A stretch of 64,000 bases of DNA. Origin: Fen-1364 sp049515135. Its GTDB lineage: Bacteria > Spirochaetota > Spirochaetia > SZUA-6 > Fen-1364. Of the stretch, positions 1 through 8,577 are shown piece by piece. The stretch lies in contig JBEKUJ010000007.1 in assembly GCA_049515135.1 (NCBI GenBank), positions 124,001-188,000 on the forward strand, written 5' to 3'. The position numbers and the translations under genes were made by a program. Each line of letters starts with the position of its first letter. Positions within the stretch are counted from its first letter, which is position 1. The notes beneath the pieces are model-generated. The model was given only the letters and a program-made list of their open reading frames with translations, did not search any database and had not been told where the DNA came from.

Positions 1-729
1 GGAATCATCAATGCGATGCTCCTTCGCCAGTGGTAGTGCCTCCAGGTGATGGTGCAGGTTGCGGATGGTTCCCCCCATTGAGCGGTCCAAGACCAGATTC
101 CTCAGTCGGCGTTCCTCCAACTCTGTCATGCGGGACAATCGGACGCCGGCAGTTCGAGTCCTTCGCAATGCATCATCGATTACATACACGACCTTGCCCT
201 GCAGTCGGAGAGGACGAGGGTCGCCGGGAATGGTAATGCTCAGGTGCAGGAGATCCTCCGCCTGTAATCTGCCGACATAGCTCAGCAGGAGGCCGTCAAC
301 GGAAAGGTTTTCGATCGAGAGGATTTGAACTTCTCGCCTGTCGGTTGAAACGTCCTCAATGTGGCAGGAGGTGCGAGGGAGGTTGCGAGAATCTCCCTGC
401 TTTCGTTGCAGTTCCTGAATGAACTTATCCACAAGAAGGAGCTGGCTCCCTGCTCTTGCAAGGAACTCAATTCCAAGGAAACGATCTTCCGAGTCGCCCC
501 GCGCGTGGTTTCGAACTAACCTGCAAGGCAGCTGGATTCGTTCGCCTGATGCAGGGATGGTGAATGCGATGCTGTGAATTGAATCGTAGGACGCGGGCAC
601 TCTTACAACAACCTGTATGCCGGTCCGGCTGATGTCCACCGAAGCGCCCGAGATGGTTCCGGCTTCAGTGGCGATTTCAACAATTCCCGTGTGACGGATG
701 CGAATCTTTTTTCGTTTTTCCGGCTTCAT
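1..729 (-). CDS. PilZ-domain protein, 3' end outside window
   Basis: The frame is open from the ATG at 729 to the window edge, 243 codons, so the C-terminus is missing. The start reads MKPEKRKKIRIRHTG, and a PilZ-like run follows (SGASVDISRTGIQV, then FLGIEFL around residues 25-85). A second PilZ-like unit lies at about residues 130-215 (IENLSVDGLLLSYVG and GVRLSRMTELEERRL). PilZ domains bind cyclic di-GMP and control motility or envelope functions. The two units resemble a YcgR-N plus PilZ layout, but the classical RxxxR plus DxSxxG pair is only partly visible (DISRTG), so ligand binding is inference. It is divergent from the radical SAM gene. Confidence 0.7.
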   Translation of the reverse strand, partial: MKPEKRKKIRIRHTGIVEIATEAGTISGASVDISRTGIQVVVRVPASYDSIHSIAFTIPASGERIQLPCRLVRNHARGDSEDRFLGIEFLARAGSQLLLVDKFIQELQRKQGDSRNLPRTSCHIEDVSTDRREVQILSIENLSVDGLLLSYVGRLQAEDLLHLSITIPGDPRPLRLQGKVVYVIDDALRRTRTAGVRLSRMTELEERRLRNLVLDRSMGGTIRNLHHHLEALPLAKEHRIDDS

Positions 730-769
730 TGGAAGCACTACCCGACAGCCATTCTATAAGGACTCTTCC

Positions 770-2209
770 ATGCGGTCAACGATGACGCTACTTTCGGATC
801 AAGCCAAATCCAGGAACGCTCATGGCAAGGAACCGTCTGGATTGTGTGACTCGCCAATCGGCAGTATGATGCTCACCATGAGCAGCAAGCTGAAGCGAAT
901 ATGCCTGATTCACCCGAAACGGGCTGTCTGGTCCAGGAACCCGACGATCACGCAGGCATTGCAAGAAAGTCACCGTCACCTGAGGGCTTATTCCGCCCCA
1001 CCGCTAGGTCTGTTGACGGTTGCGGCCTTGACCCCCGCCGATATCGAGGTCGAGTTGATACTGGAAGATTTCGCTCCTATTGACTATGACCCGAACTACG
1101 ACTTGGTTGGCATTTCTGCCATGACACACACGGCGCAGCGAGCATACCAGATAGCAGGGGAGTTCAGGGCCAGGGGAATATATGTCGTTTTCGGCGGTAT
1201 TCACGCCACAGTAGTGCCGGAGGAAGCTTCACTCCACGCGGATACAGTTATCGTTGGTGAAGCCGAGGAGCTGTGGCCCCGTTTCTTGCAGGACTTCAGG
1301 AACGGCGAACCGCGCAAGATCTACAGGAATCCTTCGGGATATCGTGTCGACCTTGGGCTTTCACCTGTTCCGAGGTACGATCTGTTAAAGGGCAAAGCGG
1401 CGCAAGGGGACCCTGACTTCTACTATAATCTCGTTCCTGTCCAAGTCAGCCGCGGATGTCCACACGGTTGTGATTTCTGCATCGTCACGGACATTTACGG
1501 GAAGAAGCCTCGAAAAAAATCCATCGACCAGGTAAGGGCAGAAATCCTGTCTATCAAGCACTATCTTCCGAACCACATCGTCGGGTTTGCGGACGACAAC
1601 ATCTTCATCGACCGCCAATTCGCGAAGGATTTGCTGCTGGAGGTTGAGAAGCTTGGCATCCGGTGGGTCGGCCAGTCCGACATCTCCATCGGCGCGCACG
1701 ATGAGCTTCTCGAGCTCATATACAGGAGTGGATGCCTCTTCCTGCTGGTTGGGTTCGAAAGCCTGGATCCACAGAATCTGACCGGCATGAACCCTAATAA
1801 TTGGAAACTTCGGCAGCTGGAGAAATATGAGAAAAACGTTAGAAATATCCAAGAACACGGAATCATAGTCCTCGGTTCATTCATCACGGGTCTGGACAAC
1901 GATGATAAAGGAGTTTTCGGGCGAATTGTGGACTTCATGAACCGCAACAGGATTACCGGAGACCTGACGTTCGCAACGCCCCTGCCCGGCTCGAGATTGT
2001 TCGAGCGAATCAAGCGTGAAGGCAGGTTTCTCTACCCTGAGCCATTCTGGGATCGCTGCACCTTCTTCGACGTCATCTTCAAAATGAAGAAGATGAGCAA
2101 GGTCGATGCTGAGGAGGGAATAACCTGGGCCTACCAGCAGATTTCAAATGAAGAAGCTTTCAAGAACCGGGCAGCGTATCTCAAGGAGGTGTACAAGAGG
2201 CTCGCTTGA
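770..2209 (+). CDS. B12-binding-domain radical SAM protein
   Basis: A 479-residue enzyme. The N-terminal third looks like the Rossmann-type cobalamin-binding domain (DLVGISAMTHTAQRAY, VVFGGIHATVVPEEA, VIVGEAEELW). The radical SAM core follows with the cluster motif SRGCPHGCDFC, whose CxxxCxxC cysteines hold a 4Fe-4S cluster and S-adenosylmethionine. Family members perform methylations and rearrangements on unactivated carbons; no substrate can be named. I chose ATG 770 because AAGGA lies about eight bases upstream. An upstream ATG at 698 would overlap the divergent PilZ start, and an ATG at 878 starts just before the conserved region and remains possible. It appears monocistronic. Confidence 0.85.
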   Translation: MRSTMTLLSDQAKSRNAHGKEPSGLCDSPIGSMMLTMSSKLKRICLIHPKRAVWSRNPTITQALQESHRHLRAYSAPPLGLLTVAALTPADIEVELILEDFAPIDYDPNYDLVGISAMTHTAQRAYQIAGEFRARGIYVVFGGIHATVVPEEASLHADTVIVGEAEELWPRFLQDFRNGEPRKIYRNPSGYRVDLGLSPVPRYDLLKGKAAQGDPDFYYNLVPVQVSRGCPHGCDFCIVTDIYGKKPRKKSIDQVRAEILSIKHYLPNHIVGFADDNIFIDRQFAKDLLLEVEKLGIRWVGQSDISIGAHDELLELIYRSGCLFLLVGFESLDPQNLTGMNPNNWKLRQLEKYEKNVRNIQEHGIIVLGSFITGLDNDDKGVFGRIVDFMNRNRITGDLTFATPLPGSRLFERIKREGRFLYPEPFWDRCTFFDVIFKMKKMSKVDAEEGITWAYQQISNEEAFKNRAAYLKEVYKRLA

Positions 2210-2291
2210 GAAGAGGTGAAGGCAAGTCGCCTGACAACACGCGTATTGCTTTTCCGACCCTTGCCCCGCACAATCGTGAGGGGCGCCCCTC

Positions 2292-3126
2292 ATGACTACG
2301 ATCTACGTTCCGACAATCTTCATGGCCGGCATTTGCTTGTATGTGGGTCTCTAGCACCTTCTGATCCACGCGAGAAGAAAAAATCACCCTGAGGATCTCA
2401 CTTTCGCGCTCCTCTGCCTGGTCACTTGCGTGTACGAGGTGTTGTGCACGGGGCTATACAACGTCACCTCCACGCCGGACGGCGCGCGGTGGCAGCGGCT
2501 GCAGCGGCTGCAGTTCATCTCCCTCGCGCTGTTTGCCACCGCGTTTCTCTGGTTCGTGTCCGATTACACTCACCGCCGGAAGGGCGTCGTGGTCTATGCC
2601 TTCATTCTACCTGGGAGCCGACATCGTCCAGATCGTCGATCGAAGCACCTTCCCGTGGATCCCCGGCCTGCCTTCCATCAAGACTATTTCGCTCCCGTTC
2701 GGGATGCATATCACTTACTACGAAGTCACGCTGGGGATCTTCTCCGTCATTCAGGGCTTGATGGGTTTGGCAGCCACCGCGTACATCGTCTGGTGCGGCG
2801 TGAGTTTCTACCTCGGCGGCAGCCGGCGGGAGGCAGTCCCCTTGCTCGTCGCGCTGGGGGTCATGACGGCCGTGGCGATCAACGATACCGCGGTGAGCAA
2901 CGGGCTGTATCAGTGCATTTACCTCATCGAGTACGGCTATGTTGCGATGGTTCTCCTGATGGCCTTTTCGCTTTCTCGCACAGTCGTTGACGCCGCGATG
3001 GCGCGCGAGGCACTGCGGCAGATCACAGATCACGGGGTGCTCGACCCGGGCATCGACTTTATACAAAAGCCCTTCAACTCCCAGGAGTTTCTGGCGAAGG
3101 TCCGCGAGATATTGAACAGGCAGTAG
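2292..3126 (+). pseudogene. decayed hybrid sensor histidine kinase (membrane sensor fused to receiver C-terminus)
   Basis: From ATG 2292 the frame reads MTTIYVPTIFMAG..., meets an in-frame TAG at about 2352, continues as a membrane sensor, and shifts frame near 2595-2610 into YLGADIVQIVDRST. That second frame has several hydrophobic segments and then AMAREALRQ. It jumps directly to HGVLDPGIDFIQKPFN followed by EFLAKVREIL, the standard C-terminus of a receiver domain. The PAS, HisKA, HATPase and most of the receiver are therefore missing. A nonsense codon, a frameshift and a large internal deletion together make this a relic of a PAS-type hybrid histidine kinase. Confidence 0.8.
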
Positions 3127-3357
3127 AGATCAGATTTCCGGGCGGAGCAGGTCTTTCTCCGGCCTTTTTTGTGGGTTACTCTTTGCAATAAGTGTCTCTG
3201 GCCTAACAAGCAATAGATAACGGCGTAGACAATAAACACAGTGGCAGCAATGGCGCCTCGCTTGCAATATTTGAAGGAACAATAGTTCTGCGTCATGAAG
3301 GCCCACCATGTGAGTCGTTTCCTGCGCAAAGGGACCGCAGAGTCGGCAGGGGCATGT

Positions 3358-3379
3358 AAAAGCCCCGGTTCCCCGGGCT
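3358..3379 (-). terminator. rho-independent terminator of the 3768-3391 gene
   Basis: On the minus strand AGCCCGGG and CCGGGGCT form a GC-rich hairpin with one mismatch and a short loop, followed by TTTT. It lies 12 bases beyond the stop codon at 3391. Confidence 0.55.
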
Positions 3380-3390
3380 CATGATGCGCT

Positions 3391-3768
3391 TCAGCGCGGA
3401 TAATCGAGAGGCCATCCGGGCGGTAGCTTGTAATCAGCTCTGTACTCCTCCCAGAGCCGTTCGTTTTGCTCGTTCTCCTCTTCCACCTCATCCTTTGCAT
3501 CTTCTTTCATGATCTTGCCTATGTTGGCATGCTCCGTATCCTCCTGCTCTTGCTCTTTTCCTTCCTGCTCCTCGTCGGTGTCATAGTCCATCCATAGCTC
3601 TTCCAGTGAGGTGTGAAGGTCGATCATTTCGCCATCCAAGCCGGTGAACCGCTTGGCGCCTTCAGGGTTTGCCACCTTCATCTCGACAAGGAAGTTCATC
3701 GCCGCCGTCAATGTGGCGTACAGATGCCGAAAGACTTCATCCGCATCATCTTGACTATACTCTGCCAT
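3391..3768 (-). CDS. acidic hypothetical protein
   Basis: A 125-residue soluble protein with no family I recognise. The first 60 residues are mixed helical sequence (MAEYSQDDADEVFRHLYATL). A very acidic, probably disordered stretch rich in Glu and Asp follows (EEQEGKEQEQEDTEH and EVEEENEQNE, residues 67-105), and the tail ends PPGWPLDYPR. The start is supported by a strong ribosome site, GGAGGAAGG, six bases from the ATG. A terminator-like hairpin follows the stop, so it is probably a single-gene unit. Confidence 0.65.
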   Translation of the reverse strand: MAEYSQDDADEVFRHLYATLTAAMNFLVEMKVANPEGAKRFTGLDGEMIDLHTSLEELWMDYDTDEEQEGKEQEQEDTEHANIGKIMKEDAKDEVEEENEQNERLWEEYRADYKLPPGWPLDYPR

Positions 3769-3786
3769 TTCCTTCCTCCGTGTTTC

Positions 3787-4240
3787 CCGCCGCCGGACAA
3801 TTCAAAAAGTGGCGCCGCTGCGCTCTACGGTCCCCTGCGGTTCATCCTGCCAAGACAGTCCAAGAGGCAAGTCCCCACCAGACTGGCACTCGGCCAGAGG
3901 GGACAGTAATGTCCGTTTTCATTCACCACCTCCATGGTAGCCGCTGCAACGCTGCCTCCACAAGATGCCGTCCCTCGGCGCTCTCCTGCTGGCTGAAAAT
4001 CCGATGAACTCCTAATGAACCTTGTGCCGGCGCGTGCTGAGAGCGATAGTGCCGCAAACAAGAAGCCGAACGAGACTCACGGTTGAGGGGAATATCAAGT
4101 ACTTTTTCGAGGGGTCAGTTCGCCATCAGGGGGGATCTGCAACGATAGAAAGATCCTCAAAACCAAGCTCGTTCAGGGAGGAGGCGGGCCATGGCCGCGT
4201 CCGGAGCTTGATTCTTCCCCTCCACCTACCTCCAGGACGC
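3787..4240. other. gene-poor spacer
   Basis: About 450 bases with only short open frames on both strands, none with a ribosome site or protein-like composition. I see no repeat or structured RNA in it. Confidence 0.4.
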
Positions 4241-4254
4241 CGGATGGAGGGAAA

Positions 4255-4455
4255 TTACTCTATCACATTGACTGTGACTTCGTTCGATGGGACCCACTGG
4301 AGTGAGTGGTTATCGTCCTCCAGCAGGACATTGGTCTTGTTGAATTCTGTGTCCTGAAAGTGAACGGCGAGGACCTGGTAGATCCTGCCAATCGCGAAGG
4401 TCCGCTCCTTGTGTGGCCCCTGGATGACCTTGACTGAGAAGTTGCGAAAGTACAT
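4255..4455 (-). CDS. small conserved-looking hypothetical protein
   Basis: A 66-residue protein, MYFRNFSVKVIQGPHKERTF and so on, ending in VTVNVIE. It is predicted soluble and beta-rich, without signal peptide or membrane segment. The ribosome site AAGGAGG is well placed before ATG 4455. It lies upstream of clpP on the same strand but separated by about 180 bases from that gene's stop, so co-transcription is uncertain. Function unknown. Confidence 0.55.
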   Translation of the reverse strand: MYFRNFSVKVIQGPHKERTFAIGRIYQVLAVHFQDTEFNKTNVLLEDDNHSLQWVPSNEVTVNVIE

Positions 4456-4637
4456 CTCTCGTGCCTCCTTGCGTTCGAGCGTTTCAAAGAAAGACAGGTC
4501 TTCGTAAGGTTTCTAACGTTCATAGCGACTTGATTAGCTACTCCGCGGCAGGCCTCCGATAAGCCCGGCGCCGGGGGAGTCAATGTGAGCTGGCCAGGGT
4601 CTTTCGGACACTTCGGCTATGTAGCAAACCAAGTGGG

Positions 4638-5273
4638 CTAATGAACACCGTCAGCTCCTGTCCTTGATCTCTCCAGCGAGGACGGCTTCAGGATCTTGTC
4701 GATGAGACCGTACTCGACGGCCTCCTCGGCGGACATATAGTAGTCTCTCTCGAGGTCCTTCTCCACGGTTTCGGGGGACTTGCCTGTGTGTCTTGCGAAG
4801 TATGACACGATGAGCTTCTTGATCCGGATGAGCTCCCGGGCCTGGATGCTGATGTCAACCGCCTGGCCGGATACCCCGCCCCAGGGCTGGTGGATGAGGA
4901 TGCGCGAGGAGGGCAGGGCCATCCTCTTGCCCTTGGCGCCGCAGGCGAGCAGGAGGGCCGCCGAATAGGCGGCCCCCCCGAGACAGATGGTCTGCACGTC
5001 CGGCTTGATGTACTGGATCGTGTCATAGATGGCGAGACCCGCCGTCACCGCGCCACCTGGGGAGTCGATGTACAGGTGGATGTCCTTCTCGGGGTCCTGG
5101 CTCTCGAGGAACAGGAGCTGGGCGACCACGAGATCGGCGTTCAGGTCGTAGATCTCTCCGTCGACGAAGACGATCCTGTCCTTGAGGAGACGGGAGTATA
5201 GGTCGTACGACTGCTCTCCGCGGCCGGTCTGCTCAATTACTATTGGGACGAGATCGATGTCCTTCTCATCCAT
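4638..5273 (-). CDS. clpP: ClpP-family serine peptidase with displaced active-site serine
   Basis: 211 residues, the usual length of ClpP, the barrel-forming peptidase that works with Clp/Hsp100 unfoldases. Family landmarks are clear: DLYSRLLKDRIVFVDGEI at the start, IDSPGGAVTAG, the histidine motif RILIHQPWGG, and the aspartate region LERDYYMSAEEAVEYGLID. The nucleophile region reads CLGGAAYSAALLLACG at the same length as the canonical CxGQAASMG. Tyr therefore sits at the catalytic Ser position and Ser is one residue later. No clpX or trigger factor gene is adjacent, so this may be an accessory ClpP or ClpR-like subunit. A G-rich ribosome site (AAGGTGGGG) precedes ATG 5273. Confidence 0.85.
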   Translation of the reverse strand: MDEKDIDLVPIVIEQTGRGEQSYDLYSRLLKDRIVFVDGEIYDLNADLVVAQLLFLESQDPEKDIHLYIDSPGGAVTAGLAIYDTIQYIKPDVQTICLGGAAYSAALLLACGAKGKRMALPSSRILIHQPWGGVSGQAVDISIQARELIRIKKLIVSYFARHTGKSPETVEKDLERDYYMSAEEAVEYGLIDKILKPSSLERSRTGADGVH

Positions 5274-5508
5274 GAAGCCGATGCCCCACCTTCTGAATAA
5301 GGGTACAATTCCCTTGCAGGATGTCCAATACGTTCCTCTTTATTTCCATCTCTCCCTACTCCTTGCCCTGTACGCCTCCCAACAGGCCCCAAGCACTGCA
5401 CATTGCTTTCTTATGGCCGCCACATTTGTATGGCGTAGCCTTCTCCGCTGACTCCGCGGTGCTTGCCACCTTGAAATGGCTGGTTTACAGGCTTAACAGT
5501 TCAGCCTG

Positions 5509-5853
5509 TCATTTTCCTGCAATTTTTTTCGTCATAGTTTCTGGGCCACCTGCCTTGATGGCGACCTTCACAGCATCTTCCATCGGATCTTTGAAGGGCA
5601 CCTCGATTCGAAGCAGTCCGTTCTCGTAGGTTGCCTCTGCTTTGTCGGGTTTCACCGGCCAACCCAAAGCCAGCGAGGAAACATACTCGATGTCCCTCGC
5701 TGGCGCTGTCAAGTGGACGCTGTCTTGCAGGATCTTCACATCGATGGTATCCGCTGGCGCGCCTGGGATGGCGAACTCTACTACTAGCTTGCGGTTCTCC
5801 GAGTCAGCATATGCCACAGTATCGGGTGCAACCTTCATTCGATTTTCGGGCAT
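5509..5853 (-). CDS. Hsp20/alpha-crystallin-type small heat-shock protein
   Basis: 114 residues, slightly short for Hsp20. The core shows the expected beta strands: YADSENRKLVVEFAIPGAP, then DVKILQDSVHLTA, and the closing ATYENGLLRIEVPFKD that corresponds to the conserved ENGVLxIxVP element. The C-terminal IXI anchor motif is not obvious (ending ETMTKKIAGK), so oligomerisation may differ from classical members. The likely role is ATP-independent binding of unfolding proteins. AAGGAGGGT precedes the ATG. It is encoded beside clpP in the same orientation, a plausible protein quality-control neighbourhood, although a 235-base gap separates them. Confidence 0.75.
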   Translation of the reverse strand: MPENRMKVAPDTVAYADSENRKLVVEFAIPGAPADTIDVKILQDSVHLTAPARDIEYVSSLALGWPVKPDKAEATYENGLLRIEVPFKDPMEDAVKVAIKAGGPETMTKKIAGK

Positions 5854-6097
5854 CTTGGTACCCTCCTTTTTGTTCTAAGGTACAATGTAACCATGGTGGA
5901 TGTAGAAAGATAGGAACTTCCGATTTGCTAACATCCAAGGCGGTGAGACTGCGGCGGTAGCCTCTGCACTTGCGACGCCTGCAAGTCCCAGCCGACGAAT
6001 AGAGTGTTATACTACCCGATGGATGGCTTCCGTTTGGGAATAATGGTCAGGGCCATTCTGCGGCTCTCGTGGAGCTTGTAGGCCAAAGGAGAACTCG

Positions 6098-6502
6098 ATG
6101 AAAACGAAGGTGGGTCTGTGGATTGACCATAGGAAGGCGATTGTTGTAGCTGTCACTGACAAAGGAGAAGAGATAGGACTAGTAATATCTGCGATTGAAA
6201 AACAAGCCCGTCGTTCTCCAAGTTCGCGCCATACGGGTCCCTATGAACCACAACACGTACCGGCAGATGATAGTCGACAGAGAGCCTTTACGGGACATCT
6301 CAACATTTACTATGACGCGGTCATCGCGAGCATTCGCGATGCGGAATCCATTCTGATATTCGGCCCTGGTGAGGCAAAGGGAGAACTGAAGAAACGTCTT
6401 GAAAGAATCGACCTTGGCGGACGCATCGTTAGTGTTGAAACAGTTGACAAGATGACGAATCGCCAGATTGCAGCGAAAGTTCGACGGCACTTTGCAAAAT
6501 AG
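6098..6502 (+). CDS. conserved 134-residue protein of unknown function
   Basis: The sequence begins MKTKVGLWIDHRKAIVVAV and carries a strongly conserved C-terminal half: FTGHLNIYYDAVIASIRDA, ILIFGPGEAKGELKKRL and ETVDKMTNRQIAAKVRRHF. I recall the same pattern in many uncharacterised bacterial proteins. The fold resembles the third domain of eRF1-like release factors, but this is recollection, not computed. A good ribosome site (AAAGGAG) precedes the ATG. A degenerate second copy of its 3' half lies at 53951-54165. Confidence 0.7.
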   Translation: MKTKVGLWIDHRKAIVVAVTDKGEEIGLVISAIEKQARRSPSSRHTGPYEPQHVPADDSRQRAFTGHLNIYYDAVIASIRDAESILIFGPGEAKGELKKRLERIDLGGRIVSVETVDKMTNRQIAAKVRRHFAK

Positions 6503-6536
6503 CACTTAGAAATAGGACCGAGGTGGAAACTCAGCC

Positions 6537-6565
6537 TTGACTTTGAACAATTTATATGTTACATT
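6537..6565 (+). promoter_or_regulatory. sigma-70-type promoter for the recombinase gene
   Basis: TTGACT at 6537 and TACATT at 6560 are separated by 17 bases. The predicted transcript start is about 6572, only a few bases before the GTG at 6577, so the mRNA may be leaderless or nearly so. Confidence 0.5.
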
Positions 6566-6576
6566 ACACAATATAA

Positions 6577-7560
6577 GTGAGCAATCACATGGAGAAGGAG
6601 TTGGAGACAGTAACGAAAGAACAGGGGCTGAACCGAGGCCATGACAGGCTCCTTGGCGAGCTCGGAGGTATCCGCGACAGGTACCGATTCGACGTGAAGC
6701 AATTCATAGAGTTCGTGAAGGGCAGGAGACTATTTATCGTGGACGGGCTCGAACAATATGCCAGGTGGCTGGATGTGGGGGGCAACGGCAAGAGGTACTC
6801 GCCGGCGACCATCAACAGGAAGATCGCGGCCGCGAAGAACCGTATCCGCTATGCCTTCCGGCACAGCGATTATGCGGCGGATTTACGAAAGAGGTATCAG
6901 CTGGAAGATGTACTGAAGTCGGTGCGGCTGAAGAAGGTCGATTCCCTGCCTGTGTCCCCGGACAAGCTCTTGGACGTGAACGAAGCCAGGCTGCTTGTCG
7001 AACGCACAAAGGACAGCACCGTCAGGTTGATGGCAATGTTTCTTGTCGGCACGGGCGTCAGGGTGTCTGAGATGCTGGGAATACTACTCACGGACATCAA
7101 GGTCGGGAAAGGCAATTTTGCGGAGGTGAAAGTGATAGGAAAGGGATCGAAAGAGAGAGCGATCCACGTCAAGAAAGAGCTCATAGAGCGCATCAGGAAG
7201 CACTTTCACGGTACGACCCGACTGTTCGAGCATCAGGGCAAGCCCTTCAATCGCATATCCGTCACCAATCGTATCAAGCACGAAGCTCTTCGGACGATAG
7301 GAAGGGAAGTGACCGCGCAGCAGCTTCGACATACCTGGGCTGCAATCCAGATTCAGCGGGGCAAGGATATTCAGGCTGTTGCGGCTGTGCTGGGACATGC
7401 GGACCCCGGGGTCACCGCGCGGATGTATGCACGCACCAAGCTCGCGCCGCAGGAAGCCTTCCTGGACTTGGAGGAGAAGGGGCCGGCAGGTCATGAGAAG
7501 CAGACTGTGGCGTCGGCCCCTTCCGGGAAAAGGGGGTTCGCGGTCAAAGGCTTTTCATGA
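6577..7560 (+). CDS. tyrosine recombinase/integrase
   Basis: 327 residues, phage-integrase family (XerC/XerD-like size plus a tail). The N-terminal half is a SAM-like core-binding domain (FVKGRRLFIVDGLEQYARWL). The catalytic half shows Arg in GTGVRVSEMLGI, Lys in GKGSKERAI, the box QQLRHTW, His in LGHADPGVTARMYAR and the Tyr nucleophile in the same stretch. The first residue of the HxxR box, usually His, is Gln here. Start is GTG 6577 or ATG 6589; neither has a Shine-Dalgarno. No attachment site or cognate element was identified. The last 35 residues are a basic, low-complexity tail. Confidence 0.85.
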   Translation: MSNHMEKELETVTKEQGLNRGHDRLLGELGGIRDRYRFDVKQFIEFVKGRRLFIVDGLEQYARWLDVGGNGKRYSPATINRKIAAAKNRIRYAFRHSDYAADLRKRYQLEDVLKSVRLKKVDSLPVSPDKLLDVNEARLLVERTKDSTVRLMAMFLVGTGVRVSEMLGILLTDIKVGKGNFAEVKVIGKGSKERAIHVKKELIERIRKHFHGTTRLFEHQGKPFNRISVTNRIKHEALRTIGREVTAQQLRHTWAAIQIQRGKDIQAVAAVLGHADPGVTARMYARTKLAPQEAFLDLEEKGPAGHEKQTVASAPSGKRGFAVKGFS

Positions 7561-7680
7561 TTGAGATGGCAGACAGGGAAAAGGAGCGCGTTGAACACGG
7601 GATTTTGAAAACGGTAGCGACAACGTGTGTCGTCGTTGCCTTGCACGTCAACGCCCGTTGAATCGGGCGAGGAGGATGTC

Positions 7681-8559
7681 ATGTATTATTTGCTGGCTAT
7701 GGCCATTGTCATTGTTCTTGTGGTCTTTCTTTCCGGGATTAGGGTCGTTCGCCCGACAACCAGGGGGCTCGTTGAGAGGCTTGGGAAATACCGTCGCTTT
7801 GCCAGCCCGGGATTCAACTGGGTCATGCCCGTTATCGATCGACTTTTCAAGATCAATGTCACGGAGGTCATGGTCAACGCGGAGCCGCAGGAGATTATTA
7901 CCAGCGACAAGCTGAATGCAAGCGTGGATGCCCAGGTGTATTTCAAAGTGAAAAGCGACGAGGAGAACGTGAAAAACTCGCAATACGCCGTGAACAACTA
8001 CAAATACCAGATTGTCAACCTTGCCCGGACCACCCTGCGAAACATCATTGGCACGATGACCCTTAAATCGGCCAACAGTGAACGCGGGATGATCAACAGC
8101 GAGCTCCAGAAGACGCTGCGCAACGAAACGGGTCACTGGGGAATCGATATCGTGAGGACAGAGTTGAAGGAGATCGATCCTCCCGAGGATGTGCAGGCAA
8201 CCATGAACAAGGTCGTGAAGGCGGAAAACGAAAAGGTGGCGGCAATCGATTTTGCCACGGCAACGGAGACCATGGCGGACGGAGCGCGGCGCGCAGAGAT
8301 CAAGAAGGCGGAGGGGATCAGGCAGGCAAAAATACTCGAAGCGGAGGGCGAAGCACAGGCCATCAAACTGGTCAACGAGGCCGCGGACAAGTATTTCGTT
8401 GGGAATGCCCAGCTGCTCAGGAGATTGATGGCGGTGGAAGTAGCGCTTTCAACGAACGCAAAGATCGTCGTCCCTTCGAACACGGAGCTGGTGAATGTCA
8501 TCGGCGAAATGGCAGGGATCCTGCCGTGGAGCAAGGCCCCCGTGGCGGCCAAGCCCTAG
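7681..8559 (+). CDS. SPFH/band-7 membrane protein
   Basis: 292 residues. One N-terminal membrane helix (YYLLAMAIVIVLVVFLSGI) is followed by the SPFH domain (RPTTRGLVERLGKYRRF, PGFNWVMPVID, NAEPQEIITSDKLNASVDA) and an alanine/glutamate-rich coiled coil (MADGARRAEIKKAEGIRQ) typical of stomatin-like proteins. Such proteins oligomerise on the membrane and scaffold microdomains or proteases. No NfeD partner is adjacent. ATG 7681 has GAGGAGG nine bases upstream; an in-frame extension to 7627 has no ribosome site. Confidence 0.9.
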   Translation: MYYLLAMAIVIVLVVFLSGIRVVRPTTRGLVERLGKYRRFASPGFNWVMPVIDRLFKINVTEVMVNAEPQEIITSDKLNASVDAQVYFKVKSDEENVKNSQYAVNNYKYQIVNLARTTLRNIIGTMTLKSANSERGMINSELQKTLRNETGHWGIDIVRTELKEIDPPEDVQATMNKVVKAENEKVAAIDFATATETMADGARRAEIKKAEGIRQAKILEAEGEAQAIKLVNEAADKYFVGNAQLLRRLMAVEVALSTNAKIVVPSNTELVNVIGEMAGILPWSKAPVAAKP

Positions 8560-8577
8560 AGAGGAAAGAGGAGAGTT

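Noticed and set aside
145..165. tRNA-like T-arm sequence (GTTCGAGTCC)
   Set aside because: It lies inside the PilZ frame, and no acceptor stem, D-arm or anticodon arm can be built around it.
698..769. Longer N-terminus for the radical SAM gene
   Set aside because: The extension overlaps the divergent PilZ start and has no ribosome site; ATG 770 has AAGGA.
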